A DNA stretch of 64,000 bases from Streptomyces canus 299MFChir4.1 (GTDB lineage Bacteria > Actinomycetota > Actinomycetes > Streptomycetales > Streptomycetaceae), in the NCBI RefSeq assembly GCF_000383615.1, contig NZ_KB911582.1, positions 269,271 through 333,270 of the forward strand, given 5' to 3'. Made by a program: the position numbers and the translations under genes. Positions 20,099 to 28,424 of this stretch are shown piece by piece (positions within the stretch are counted from its first letter, which is position 1; each line of letters begins with the position of its first letter). The notes below the pieces were generated by a model. The model had not been told where the DNA came from, made no database searches, and saw only the letters and a list, made by a program, of their open reading frames with translations.

Positions 20099-20710
20099 GT
20101 GTTGGAGAGCCTGGGGTCAGTGACCGGCAGTCCATGGATCTACGCCATGGTCGCGCTGTCGGTGCTCCTCGACGTGTTCGTGCCGCTGCTGCCCAGCGGG
20201 GTGCTGGTCATCACGGCCGCTACGGCCGCGGCGGCGGGCAGTGCGGCGACCGGACGGGTCCCGGACGTGATGGCCCTGATCCTCTGCGCGACGACCGCCT
20301 CCGTGCTGGGCGACCTGGCGGCGTACCGCCTCGCCTTCCGGGGCGGCGCCCGCCTCGACCGCGCGATCGCCCGCTCGCGTCGACTCACCACCGCGCAGGA
20401 ACGTCTCGGCGACGCGCTCTCCGCGGGCGGCGGGGCCCTGGTGGTCCTCGCCCGCTTCGCCCCAGCCGGCCGCTCGGTCGTCTCCCTCCTGGCCGGCACC
20501 GCCCACCGCCGAGCCCGTGACTTCCTCCCCTGGTCCGCCCTCGCGGGCCTCTCCTGGGCGGCGTACAGCGTGGCCCTCGGCTACTTCGGCGCCCACTTGC
20601 TGGGCGCGACCTGGCTGGCGACGGGGGTGTCGGTGGCGGCGCTGTTCGGGGCGGGGGCGGTGGCGGCGTTCGTGATGCGCCCACGACCGGGACAGGCGGA
20701 GGCGGGCTGA
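20099..20710 (+). CDS. DedA/VTT-family membrane protein
   Basis: A 203-residue protein with about five hydrophobic segments and VTT (SNARE-associated, DedA) features: PLLPSGVLVITAA near the N terminus, a GDLAAYRLAFRGGARL linker and the signature FAPAGRSVVSLLAGTAHRRARDFL, which equals the family G/F-x-R-x-x-P-x-x-R-x-x-x-x-x-x-x-G region. DedA proteins move undecaprenyl phosphate or phospholipids across the membrane. The GTG at 20099 follows GGGGAG. A second DedA protein is encoded at 45177-45803; the two are only distantly similar. Confidence 0.75.
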   Translation: MLESLGSVTGSPWIYAMVALSVLLDVFVPLLPSGVLVITAATAAAAGSAATGRVPDVMALILCATTASVLGDLAAYRLAFRGGARLDRAIARSRRLTTAQERLGDALSAGGGALVVLARFAPAGRSVVSLLAGTAHRRARDFLPWSALAGLSWAAYSVALGYFGAHLLGATWLATGVSVAALFGAGAVAAFVMRPRPGQAEAG

Positions 20711-20744
20711 CGGCGTCGACGACGCTGGGGGCAGGTCGGCCGGG

Positions 20745-21115
20745 GGCTACTGGAGCCGCGCAGCGACACGGCCCTGCGCCCGCACGCAGGCCAAGCTGAA
20801 GCAGCAGCCGACCGGCGACCGCAGGACGGACCCGGGCTACGGGCCGGTGGGGCCACACAACGGCACGGCCCCGGCAGCAGGTAGGTCAAGCTGAAGCGGG
20901 ACCCGACCGGCGACGGCGGGACGGACGTCGGTCAGGGACTGGTGACCCCGCGCAACGGCACACCCCCGCACCCGCAGGACGCGCGACGGCTACGGGCCGG
21001 CCGTCCCGCGCAACGAGACGACCCCAGGTCGAGCCGCAGCAGCAACCGACCGGCGACCGCAGGACGTACATCGGCTACGGACCGTCGCCCCGCAGGGACA
21101 CAGCCCCGCGCGCCG
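20745..21115. repeat. Degenerate tandem repeat tract, about four copies of an 85-100 bp unit
   Basis: Within this 497-bp gene-free gap the same blocks recur: AAGCTGAAGC (20793, 20888), ACCGGCGACCGCAGGACG-like (20811, 20906, 21049), GGCTACGGGCC-like (20835, 20988, 21073) and CGCAACGGCAC-like (20857, 20951). The order is kept, but copies have diverged and carry stops in every frame. It looks like the decayed remains of a repeated element or gene; the source is not in the window. Confidence 0.6.
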
Positions 21116-21207
21116 CAAGCCATGGCACCAACAGGCGCTGTCCCGGTCGGCACCCGCCCGGGGCAGCCCGCCTCACCCGGCGCTGCTCGCGGCTGGAGCC
21201 GCCCGGG

Positions 21208-21438
21208 TCACCCCGCCTCGCGGCGGGCCGTTCCCCTGACTTCCAGGTCCGCCAGCAGTTCCGCCGTCGCCTCCGCGATCACCTCCACCGCCCGTTCGAA
21301 GACCTCACGGTTGTGGGCGGCGGGGGCCCGGAAGCCGGACACCTTGCGCACGTACTGGAGCGCGGCGGCCCGGATCTCCTCCTCCGTCGCCTCCTCGGGC
21401 AACACAGGCGGACGAAGCGTCTTGATACTGCGGCACAT
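21208..21438 (-). CDS. DUF2277 family protein
   Basis: A 76-residue protein beginning MCRSIKTLRPPVLPEEATEE, the characteristic start of the DUF2277 family, followed by two helices with RAAALQYVRKVSGFRAPA and VEVIAEATAELLADL. The family is widespread in actinobacteria and of unknown function; the N-terminal cysteine is conserved. GGAGA precedes the ATG. The IS607 element ends directly upstream, apparently without touching its ribosome site. Confidence 0.85.
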   Translation of the reverse strand: MCRSIKTLRPPVLPEEATEEEIRAAALQYVRKVSGFRAPAAHNREVFERAVEVIAEATAELLADLEVRGTARREAG

Positions 21439-21453
21439 ACCGACAGTCTCCGT

Positions 21454-21480
21454 TACTGAGACCGTAGTCAGGTCTCAGTA
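21454..21480. promoter_or_regulatory. 10-bp perfect inverted repeat upstream of DUF2277 / at the IS607 right end
   Basis: TACTGAGACC (21454-21463) and GGTCTCAGTA (21471-21480) are perfect inverted repeats around a 7-bp spacer GTAGTCA. It may be the operator of the DUF2277 promoter, or part of the right end of the adjacent element, since TAGTC in the spacer is the complement of the GACTA repeats at the left end. Confidence 0.5.
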
Positions 21481-21513
21481 TTCCGGGTATTTCTGCCCGG
21501 AAGGTCCGTCACA

Positions 21514-22971
21514 TCACCAGAGCGTCAACGGCTCGGCTTGAGTACGGTCTCTCGTTTCTGTCTGCCGCTGGTGCGGCAGGGTTGCGCCACCTGCCCGCCC
21601 CGCGCTCGCCTTGCGGCGGGGGCGGGTGGCGCGGGTCTTCTGGTCGGCTCCGCGAGGCTTCGACACCGCCGGGGCGGTGTCCTGGTCTCCGGCCACTCCG
21701 GTACCAGTTACTACGACTGCCGCGAGAGCGGCGAGATTGAGTGCGGCGTTGTCGTCCCGGTCGATGACCAGGTGGCAGGCGTCGCACTCGTAGATCCGGA
21801 TGTGCAGCGGCAGTTTGGCTTTCACCGCGCCGCACCTGGAACAGGTCTTGGAGGAGGGGTACCAGCGGTCGGCGACCACGAGGCGGGTGGCGTGGCGCTG
21901 GCGGGTCTTGTAGTCGAGCTGGCGGCGGATCTCGCCGAATCCGGCGTCGGCGATCCGGCGGGCAAGGCGCCGGTTGCGGAGCATCCCGGCGACGTTGAGG
22001 TCTTCCACCACGATCGTGCCGTACTCGGCGGCCACCGCGGTGGTGAGCTTGTGCAGGGAGTCTTCGCGGAGGTTCGCCACCCGGTGATGCACTTTGTTGC
22101 GTGCGGCGTTCGCCTTCTCCCACCGCTTCGACGGCTTCTGCCCGGTGCGCCGGTCAGGGCCCTGACGGCGGGACACGATCCGGGAGGCGCGGCGCAGCTG
22201 CTTGCGCGCCCGGTCGTAGTGCCCGGGGTTGGGCACGGTGCGGATCTCGCCCGTGCTGTCGGCGATGACCCCGAGGGTCTTCACCCCGAGATCGATCCCG
22301 GCCGCCGTGTCCGGCCGCGCCACGCGTTCCAGGCCGCACTTCACCTCGGTCTGGAAGGACACGAACCAGCGTCCGCGTTCGTGCCGGACTGTGGCGGACA
22401 GGATGCGGGCGGTCCCGGCCTCGACGCGGCCGAGGAGCCCCGCGGTGGGCTCGTGGGTGCGGATCGCGCCGAGCCGGGGCAGCGTCACATGCCGGCCGTC
22501 GGTATCAACACGCATCACGCCGGTCGTGAAGCGGCAGGACAGGCGTGCCTTCCGCTTCGACTTGAAACGCGGCATGCCGACTCGCTTGCCCTTGCGCTGT
22601 CCGCGCTTGGACTTCGCGTAGTTGTCGAACGCTGCGGCGGCGTTCGCGAGGCCGGTGGAGTACGCCTCCTTGGAGTTCTCCTCCCACCAGGCGACGAACC
22701 GCGAGTCGGTGTGCTTGGCCGCGTTGAACGCCTTCCGCAGGGAGGGCAGCGACCACGGCCGCCATTGCGTCAGCCCAGCCTCCGAGACGCCGTACGACTC
22801 CTCCGCGCGGCGCTGCCACCACGACGCTTCAACCCACGCGACAGCCCAGTTGTACGCGGCACGGGCGGCGCCGCAGTGCGAGCGCAATGCGGCCTCCTGG
22901 GCGGCATTGGGGTCCAGTGCGAACCGGAACGCCCGCACCACGAACCCGGGCTGCGGCCGGAACTTCTTCAT
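21514..22971 (-). CDS. tnpB: TnpB, RNA-guided RuvC-like nuclease of an IS607 element
   Basis: A 485-residue TnpB. The RuvC residues appear intact: Asp in GIDLGVKT near 226, Glu in VVEDLNVAGM near 323 and Asp in DRDDNAALNL near 405. The zinc finger is CSRCGAVK...YECDACH near 375. The N-terminal wedge region starts FRPQPGFVVRAFRFALDP. TnpB proteins cut DNA guided by an RNA made from the 3' end of the element and help keep the element in place. The ATG at 22971 overlaps the tnpA stop by four bases, so the two are coupled. The C-terminal 50 residues are a basic tail. The guide RNA probably overlaps the 3' end of this gene down to the hairpin at 21481-21502. Confidence 0.9.
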   Translation of the reverse strand: MKKFRPQPGFVVRAFRFALDPNAAQEAALRSHCGAARAAYNWAVAWVEASWWQRRAEESYGVSEAGLTQWRPWSLPSLRKAFNAAKHTDSRFVAWWEENSKEAYSTGLANAAAAFDNYAKSKRGQRKGKRVGMPRFKSKRKARLSCRFTTGVMRVDTDGRHVTLPRLGAIRTHEPTAGLLGRVEAGTARILSATVRHERGRWFVSFQTEVKCGLERVARPDTAAGIDLGVKTLGVIADSTGEIRTVPNPGHYDRARKQLRRASRIVSRRQGPDRRTGQKPSKRWEKANAARNKVHHRVANLREDSLHKLTTAVAAEYGTIVVEDLNVAGMLRNRRLARRIADAGFGEIRRQLDYKTRQRHATRLVVADRWYPSSKTCSRCGAVKAKLPLHIRIYECDACHLVIDRDDNAALNLAALAAVVVTGTGVAGDQDTAPAVSKPRGADQKTRATRPRRKASAGRAGGATLPHQRQTETRDRTQAEPLTLW

Positions 22972-23576
22972 CCGGCGTCCTCGGCCATCGCCACGGCCAC
23001 CGCGCGAGCTGCCCGGATCTTCGCGGCCCGACGCCCATACAAGCGGACGCACATCGAGGTGAGCACCTCGGTGATGTCGCGCACTAGATCATCGACGGTA
23101 TCCGTGGGGTCGAGGACGACCAGGCGCCGCCCGGACGCAGACAGGGCGGCCTCCAAATGCTCGACACCGAACCGGGCCAGCCGGTCACGATGCTCGACCA
23201 CGATCACAGCCGCCTGCGGATCGGACAGCAGGCGGTGCAGCTTGCGGCGCCGCCCGTTCAATCCCGACCCGACCTCGGTGACGACCTCGGCGACGGGCAG
23301 GCCAAGCCCGTTCGCCCCGTCCACCACCCGTGACGCCTGCCGATCCAAGTCCGCCTTCTGGTCGGCCGACGAGACACGGCAGTACGCCACCACCCGCCCC
23401 GAGGCCGCAGAGACGGCCGGAGCTGGCTCAGCAACCAGCCACGTCCCGGACGGCGCCTGGCGGACCGGAACGGGCATCTTCCCGTCCTTCACCCATCGCC
23501 AGGCGGTCTGGTAGCTCACACCCTGCTGCCGCGCCCACTCCGAAAGCTTCACAAGGCCAAAATAATCGAGATGCAC
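22968..23576 (-). CDS. tnpA: TnpA, IS607-family serine recombinase
   Basis: A 202-residue transposase. Residues about 8-33 (VKLSEWARQQGVSYQTAWRW) form a MerR-like DNA-binding domain. The serine-recombinase domain follows with VVAYCRVSSADQKADLDRQ, holding the catalytic serine near residue 70, and VVEHRDRLARFG with the conserved Arg residues. The C-terminal helix is rich in Arg and Ala. The ATG at 23576 has no ribosome site; a GTG nearby (V-K-L-S-E-W) may be the true start. The 10-bp spaced GACTA repeats just outside the gene are candidate binding sites for its N-terminal domain. Confidence 0.9.
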   Translation of the reverse strand: MHLDYFGLVKLSEWARQQGVSYQTAWRWVKDGKMPVPVRQAPSGTWLVAEPAPAVSAASGRVVAYCRVSSADQKADLDRQASRVVDGANGLGLPVAEVVTEVGSGLNGRRRKLHRLLSDPQAAVIVVEHRDRLARFGVEHLEAALSASGRRLVVLDPTDTVDDLVRDITEVLTSMCVRLYGRRAAKIRAARAVAVAMAEDAG

Positions 23577-23601
23577 GACTAGAAGTGACTATGAATGACT
23601 A
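23577..23601. repeat. Three GACTA repeats in 10-bp phase at the IS607 left end
   Basis: GACTA starts at 23577, 23587 and 23597, one DNA turn apart, so all copies face the same side of the helix. This fits cooperative binding by several transposase dimers. Confidence 0.65.
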
Positions 23602-23728
23602 GAGAATCTGTAGCAGCTTTCACCCCTCCCCGAGCAGATCGGCGCTTCCGCCCGCCCGTTCCGAATGCCATGATCTCGCCGAGGCGGCCACCGGTCCCGG
23701 GGCCGACCGACGAGAGGAACAACCCGAC

Positions 23729-24643
23729 ATGGCGCACGACTCCGCGCACCACAAACGCACCGTGGCCGTCCTGGGCCCGGGCGGCACCGGCGGCCTCCTC
23801 GCCGCCCTTCTGGCCCGCGCCGGACACCGGGTGATCTGCCTGGCCGGCGACGACACGGCGGACACCCTGCGCACGGCCGGCATCAAGGTCCGCAGCGGCA
23901 CCTTCGGCGACTTCACGACCCCCGTCGAGGCCGACACCGAGCTGCGCGAACCGGTCGACGCCTGCGTGATCGCCGTCAAGCACACCTCCCTGCACTCCGC
24001 CCTCGACCGCGTCCCGCCCTCCGCCCTGGGCGACGGCCTGGCCGTCCCCCTCCTGAACGGTGTCGAGCACCCGGCGACCCTGCGCGCCCGCTACCGCCCG
24101 GACCGGGTCGCCCCCGCGGTGATCCGGGTCGAGTCGACGAGGGTCGCGCCGGGCGTCATCGAGCACGGCAGTCCCTTCGCCGAACTCGACCTGACCGGCG
24201 ACGGCGTGCCCCGCGAACGCCTGGACGCCCTGGCCTCCGTCCTGGCCGCGGCCGGCCCCACGACCCGCGTCCTGGACGACGAGACGGCCGCCCTGTGGGC
24301 CAAGATGTCCTTCCTCGCCCCCTTCGCCCTCCTCACCACCCTGCACGCCCTCCCCCTCGGCGAGGTACGCACCCGTCACCGCGATGAACTGACGGCCCTG
24401 GTCGAGGAGACCGCCGCGGTCAGCGCGGCCTGCGGCGGACCCGCCGACCCCGCCCAGGCCCTCGCCCGCTACGACGCCTTCCCGCCCGGCACGAAGTCGT
24501 CGATGCAGCGCGACGCGGAGGCGGGCCGCCCCCTCGAACTGGACGCGATCGGTGGGGCGTTGCTGCGCGCGGCGGACCGGCACGGGGTGAAGGTACCCGT
24601 CGCGACCCGGGTGGTCGGGGAACTGGCGGACGCCGGCCACTGA
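23729..24643 (+). CDS. Ketopantoate reductase (ApbA/PanE)-like oxidoreductase
   Basis: A 304-residue NADPH-dependent reductase. The N-terminal Rossmann motif is VAVLGPGGTGGLLAALLARAGH. AVKHTSLHSAL carries the conserved lysine of the family, LLNGVEH is the usual active-site Asn region, and LWAKMSFLAPFALLTTL with the later KSSMQRDAEAGRPLELDAIGG are the C-terminal helical motifs. PanE makes pantoate for CoA synthesis; several paralogues of unknown substrate exist in Streptomyces, so the symbol is withheld. The ATG at 23729 follows GAGAGGA. The IS607 element lies immediately upstream and may have replaced its original promoter. Confidence 0.8.
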   Translation: MAHDSAHHKRTVAVLGPGGTGGLLAALLARAGHRVICLAGDDTADTLRTAGIKVRSGTFGDFTTPVEADTELREPVDACVIAVKHTSLHSALDRVPPSALGDGLAVPLLNGVEHPATLRARYRPDRVAPAVIRVESTRVAPGVIEHGSPFAELDLTGDGVPRERLDALASVLAAAGPTTRVLDDETAALWAKMSFLAPFALLTTLHALPLGEVRTRHRDELTALVEETAAVSAACGGPADPAQALARYDAFPPGTKSSMQRDAEAGRPLELDAIGGALLRAADRHGVKVPVATRVVGELADAGH

Positions 24644-24699
24644 CGGCCAGCCCGACCCGTCACCGCCCGACCCGTCACCGGCCGTCCCTGCGCGCACTC

Positions 24700-25212
24700 T
24701 CAGCCGTCGTCCCCGCCGGTCAGGTCGAACCGCCAGTCGTTCGACGTGATCCAGTGCCCCTTCGGGTACTCGAACTCGGCCTGGCCGAGCAGCGTGAAGC
24801 CCGCCCGGCGGCAGACGCCGTTCGACGCGGTGTGCTCCACGCTCGGGAACGCGTGCAGATACCGGTGTCCGCCGGTGGCCCGTGCCTCCGCCACCACGGC
24901 GCGGGCCGCCCGCGCGGCCAGTCCCCGTCCCTGGAACTCCGGCAGGATCCCCCAACCGGTCTCCCATATCAGCGAGTCCTGCCACTCGCGCTCCCAGAAC
25001 CCCACCGAGCCGACGGTCTCCCCGCCCTCCGCCAGCGTGACGCGGTACATCCGCCCCGACGACAACTCGACGTACCGCCGATGCCGGTCGACGAGCTTCT
25101 CCTCGCTCTCCGGCCCGCCCAAGTGGTCGGTCATCTCGGGGCTGTTGGTCCGCTCCAGCAGCCAGAAGTCGCCCTCCGCCCAGGGCACCAGCCGCACCTG
25201 CTCCGTATCCAT
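24700..25212 (-). CDS. GNAT-family acetyltransferase (RimJ/RimL-like)
   Basis: A 170-residue acetyltransferase of the Acetyltransf_3 type. VRLVPWAEGDFWLLERTNSPEM is the N-terminal region, ETGWGILPEFQGRGLAARAARAVV is the acetyl-CoA-binding motif with Q-G-R-G-L-A, and HAFPSVEHTASNGVCRRAGFTLLG covers the last helix and strand. The acceptor may be a protein N terminus or a small amine. The ATG at 25212 is the natural start; longer frames upstream are antisense to the hydrolase promoter. It converges on the reductase gene. Confidence 0.85.
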   Translation of the reverse strand: MDTEQVRLVPWAEGDFWLLERTNSPEMTDHLGGPESEEKLVDRHRRYVELSSGRMYRVTLAEGGETVGSVGFWEREWQDSLIWETGWGILPEFQGRGLAARAARAVVAEARATGGHRYLHAFPSVEHTASNGVCRRAGFTLLGQAEFEYPKGHWITSNDWRFDLTGGDDG

Positions 25213-25345
25213 GCCGACCACCGTAGGCGCAGGGTCTGACAACGCCTCCGACCTGCGGATTTGCCGAACCGGCAACAAACCTCGCGCGACCCCGTCGCCG
25301 CCCCGCATGCTCGTCGTGGCCCGTATCCGTACGTACGGAGGACGC

Positions 25346-26332
25346 ATGGCACACCTCACCCACCGTCTGGTCCCCGGTCCCGCTGGCCGGATCCACCTCG
25401 TGGAACAGGGCACCGGGCCCCTCGTCCTGCTGCTGCACGGCTTCCCGGAGTCCTGGTACTCGTGGCGGCACCAGTTGCCGGTGCTGGCGGCGGCCGGATA
25501 CCGCGCGGTCGCCGTGGACGTGCGCGGATACGGCCGTTCCTCGAAGCCGGAGGCGGTGTCGGCGTACCGGATGACCGAGCTGGTGGAGGACAACGCGGCC
25601 GTGGTGGAGGCGCTCGGCGAGCGTTCCGCGGTGGTCGCCGGGCACGACTGGGGCGCGACGATCGCCGCGCACTCGGCGCTGCTCCGGCCGGAGGTCTTCC
25701 ACGCCGTCGCCCTGCTGAGCGTGCCGTACACCCCGCCCGGCGGCCCCCGCCCCAGCGAGGTCTTCGCCGGGATCGGCGGGGAGGAGGAGTTCTACGTCTC
25801 CTACTTCCAGGAGCCCGGCCGGGCCGAGCGGGAGATCGAGCCGGATGTACGCGGCTGGCTGGCCGGCTTCTACGCCGCGCTCTCGGCCGACACGATGCCC
25901 ACCGCAGACGCCCACCTCCCGGCCGCCGACCCGCACTTCGTCGCACCCGGCGGGCAGTTGCGCGACCGCTTCCCCGCCGGCCGCCTCCCGGCCTGGCTCA
26001 CCGAGGACGATCTCGACGTCTACGCCGGGGAGTTCGAGCGCACGGGACTGACCGGTGCCCTGAACCGCTACCGCGCGATGGACCGGGACTGGAAGGACCT
26101 GGCCGCCTACGCGGGCGCGCCGATCCGACAGCCCTCGCTCTTCCTGGGCGGCACCCTGGACGCCTCCACCACCTGGCTGTCCGACGCCATCGACGCCTTC
26201 CCCACCACGCTGCCCGGTCTGCGTGCCGCCCACCTCCTCGACGGCTGCGGCCACTGGATCCAGCAGGAACGCCCGGAGGAGGTCGGCCGTCACCTGACCG
26301 AGTGGCTGGGGTCGGTCGCGAGCGGGCGGTAG
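25346..26332 (+). CDS. Alpha/beta hydrolase, epoxide hydrolase-like
   Basis: A 328-residue enzyme of the soluble epoxide hydrolase / haloalkane dehalogenase group. LLLHGFPESWYSWRHQLP carries the oxyanion HGFPE motif, AGHDWGATIAAH the nucleophilic aspartate near residue 109, and GCGHWIQQERPEEVG the catalytic histidine near residue 302. The cap domain lies between about 140 and 250. The Asp nucleophile favours an epoxide hydrolase over an esterase. The ATG at 25346 follows GGAGGACGC. Its 3' end overlaps the convergent DHFR-like gene by 43 bp. Confidence 0.85.
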   Translation: MAHLTHRLVPGPAGRIHLVEQGTGPLVLLLHGFPESWYSWRHQLPVLAAAGYRAVAVDVRGYGRSSKPEAVSAYRMTELVEDNAAVVEALGERSAVVAGHDWGATIAAHSALLRPEVFHAVALLSVPYTPPGGPRPSEVFAGIGGEEEFYVSYFQEPGRAEREIEPDVRGWLAGFYAALSADTMPTADAHLPAADPHFVAPGGQLRDRFPAGRLPAWLTEDDLDVYAGEFERTGLTGALNRYRAMDRDWKDLAAYAGAPIRQPSLFLGGTLDASTTWLSDAIDAFPTTLPGLRAAHLLDGCGHWIQQERPEEVGRHLTEWLGSVASGR

Positions 26333-26916
26333 CGCACGTTCACCGCGGCCGTGCGGTCGCCGCCGTCGTGGCGTTCGAGGCGGACGGGAGCGCCGCCGGG
26401 GTGGTCGAACAGCCGGATGCCGTCGCCGAGCAGGACGGGCACGATGTGCAGATCGATCTCGTCGATCAGCCCGCGCTCGAGGAGCTGCCGGCCGATCGTG
26501 GGCGAGAAGACCTCCACGTTCTTGCCGCCGGCGGCTTCCAGGGCGATCCGGACGGCCTCGGCGATGTCGCAGCTCAAGAAGGTCACCCCGGTGGCGGGCG
26601 GCGCGTCCTCGGGGTGGTGCGTGAGGACGAACAGCGGACCCTTCCACGCGCCTCCGTAGACGGCACCGGCGTCGGGGAAGGCGTCCCAGCCGTCCCGGCC
26701 GCCCAGCACGGCCCCGGTGGTCGCGGCGTACTCCTCGACGAGGCCGGGCCGGAACGAGAACCCCGTCATCCAGTCCATCGCGTGCCCGGGACCGGCCACG
26801 AACCCGTCCAACGACATCGTGAAGTGCCAGAGCACCTTGCCCGCGGCGGTCTGCGGTGCCATGTCCGCCACCGAAGTCGTCTGCGTATGCGCGTGCGCGT
26901 GCTGAAGGTTCTCCAT
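26290..26916 (-). CDS. RibD-C/dihydrofolate reductase-like protein
   Basis: A 208-residue protein of the RibD C-terminal domain family. KVLWHFTMSLDGFVAGPGHAMDWM is the characteristic N-terminal strand and loop, LGGRDGWDAFPDAGAVYGGAWKGPLFVLTHH is the cofactor region, and IGRQLLERGLIDEIDLHIVPVLLGDGIRLF is the conserved C-terminal part. Such proteins probably reduce small molecules with NADPH, but in most cases the substrate is unknown. The His-rich start (HAHAHTQ) is unusual. The ATG at 26916 follows AAAGGAA. The MFS gene lies 60 bp upstream on the same strand, so the two may be co-transcribed. Confidence 0.85.
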   Translation of the reverse strand: MENLQHAHAHTQTTSVADMAPQTAAGKVLWHFTMSLDGFVAGPGHAMDWMTGFSFRPGLVEEYAATTGAVLGGRDGWDAFPDAGAVYGGAWKGPLFVLTHHPEDAPPATGVTFLSCDIAEAVRIALEAAGGKNVEVFSPTIGRQLLERGLIDEIDLHIVPVLLGDGIRLFDHPGGAPVRLERHDGGDRTAAVNVRYRPLATDPSHSVR

Positions 26917-26975
26917 GGCTGTTCCTTTCTCACGGCGCTCCTCGTCCTCCTTGAGACCGGCCCCGCGCGCGGAAG

Positions 26976-28202
26976 TCATCGCCGGAGCGCCGACTCGCGG
27001 TTCTGCCGAGCGGCCGGCCCTGCTCCACGCGCGGCCACGGCCATGACGGCGACGGCGGTGAGCACCATGCCCGCGCCGACGTAGAGCGGTGCGGTGTAGC
27101 CGAGACCCGCGGTGATGGCGAGGCCTCCGGCCCAGGCCCCCAGGGCGTTGCCGATGTTGGACGCGGACACGTTGGCGCCCGCGGCCAGCGCGGCGCCCTG
27201 CGCGTGGTCGGTGACGCGGGTGATCATGCCGGGCACGCCGGCGAACCCGAACACGCCCATCAGGAACACCAGCACCACCGACGCCGTGGCGCTCTCGGCG
27301 AGCAGTCCGAACACGGCCAGGGTGACGGTGAGACCGGCCAAAGCGAGGAGCAGCGTACGGTCGCGGTCGTGGTCGGCGGCCCGACCGCCGACCATGTTCC
27401 CGACGACCAGGCCGACGCCGTACACCATGAGCAGCCAGGCGACATCCGCCGAGGAGAAGCCGCCGACCTCGGTGAACGTGTAGGCGATGTAGCTGAACGC
27501 GCCGAACATCCCGCCGTAGCCGAGCGCGGTGGCGACCAGGGTGAGCCAGACCTGCCCGGACCGGAACGCGCCGAGCTGGGCGCGCAGGCCGGTGGGAGGC
27601 GCCGGTTCCGTCGTCGGTGTCGTAACGGTGCGGCCCGGCACGCACGCGATGATCCCCGCGAGCGCGAGCAGGCCGACCGCGGTGACCGCCCAGAACGCGG
27701 CCCGCCAGCCCCAGCGCTCCCCCACCAGCGCGCCGAAGGGCACGCCGAGCACGTTCGCGACGGTCAGCCCGGCGAACATGACGGCCACCGCGCGGGACTT
27801 GCGCTCCGGCGCGACCAGGCTGCGCGCGACCAGGGAGCCGATGCCGAAGAACGAACCGTGGCACAGGGCCGCGACGATCCGCCCCCACAGCATCACCGGG
27901 TAGCTCGGCGCGATCGCGGACAGCAGGTTGCCGAGGACGAACAGGACCACCAGGCCGACCAGAACCTGTTTGCGGGGCAGCCGTGCGGTCGCCGCGGTCA
28001 GGACGATCGCGCCGACCGCGACGCTCAGCGCGTATCCGGAGATCAGCCGGCCCGCGGCCGCCTCGGACACCGCGAAACTCGACGCCACCTGCGGCAGCAG
28101 GCCCGCGACCAGGAACTCGGTCAGCCCGATGCCGAACCCGCCGACGGCCAGCGCGAGCAGCCCGCTTGGCATCCGTCGCCGTTCGGCCGCCGGGCTATGC
28201 AC
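26976..28202 (-). CDS. MFS exporter, DHA1 family (AraJ/PbuE-like)
   Basis: A 408-residue, 12-segment efflux transporter. FGIGLTEFLVAGLLPQVASSF is the first helix with the conserved T-E-F, RLISGYALSVAVGA and ATARLPRKQVLVGL give motif A, and RAVAVMFAGLTVANVLGVPFGALVGERWGWRAAFW is the strongly conserved motif C region of the sugar/purine/drug exporters. The GTG at 28202 is preferred because GAGGAG lies just before it; a TTG at 28214 would add four residues. It precedes the DHFR-like gene on the same strand. No regulator is adjacent. Confidence 0.8.
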   Translation of the reverse strand: MHSPAAERRRMPSGLLALAVGGFGIGLTEFLVAGLLPQVASSFAVSEAAAGRLISGYALSVAVGAIVLTAATARLPRKQVLVGLVVLFVLGNLLSAIAPSYPVMLWGRIVAALCHGSFFGIGSLVARSLVAPERKSRAVAVMFAGLTVANVLGVPFGALVGERWGWRAAFWAVTAVGLLALAGIIACVPGRTVTTPTTEPAPPTGLRAQLGAFRSGQVWLTLVATALGYGGMFGAFSYIAYTFTEVGGFSSADVAWLLMVYGVGLVVGNMVGGRAADHDRDRTLLLALAGLTVTLAVFGLLAESATASVVLVFLMGVFGFAGVPGMITRVTDHAQGAALAAGANVSASNIGNALGAWAGGLAITAGLGYTAPLYVGAGMVLTAVAVMAVAARGAGPAARQNRESALRR

Positions 28203-28424
28203 GGCACTCCTCAAGATCCGCGTCCATGAACCGACCCTCGCCTCCCGGCCGGGGCCCGGTCCATGGACAAAGCACCGACGACGCTTGGACGAAAGCGGGG
28301 CCGATGTTCACGACCGGGGGGCCAGAGCGGTGAACCAAGTGGCTCTACGACGATTTCGGCGCGCGGGCGCTCCCGGGCCACATGTCATTGAGATGCCGAC
28401 GTAGATCGACAAGGCTCTGGGGCC

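Larger units (their letters stand above)
21481..23605 (-). mobile_element. IS607-type insertion sequence (serine recombinase tnpA + tnpB)
   Basis: The element carries overlapping tnpA and tnpB in the IS607 order, both intact. There are no terminal inverted repeats, as expected for IS607. At the presumed right end a hairpin (TTCCGGG 21481-21487 with CCCGGAA 21496-21502) follows tnpB; at the left end three GACTA repeats are spaced exactly 10 bp. IS607 elements insert at short GG-type sites and leave no target duplication, so the exact ends cannot be fixed from one sequence. The limits given are estimates. Confidence 0.75.

Noticed and set aside
24644..24699. Short tandem CCCGACCCGTCACCG repeat
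   Set aside because: Two copies in a 56-bp gap with low complexity; no further structure or conservation can be judged.
23579..26647. A 1022-codon open frame on the minus strand
   Set aside because: It overlaps three well supported genes antisense and has shadow-type composition.
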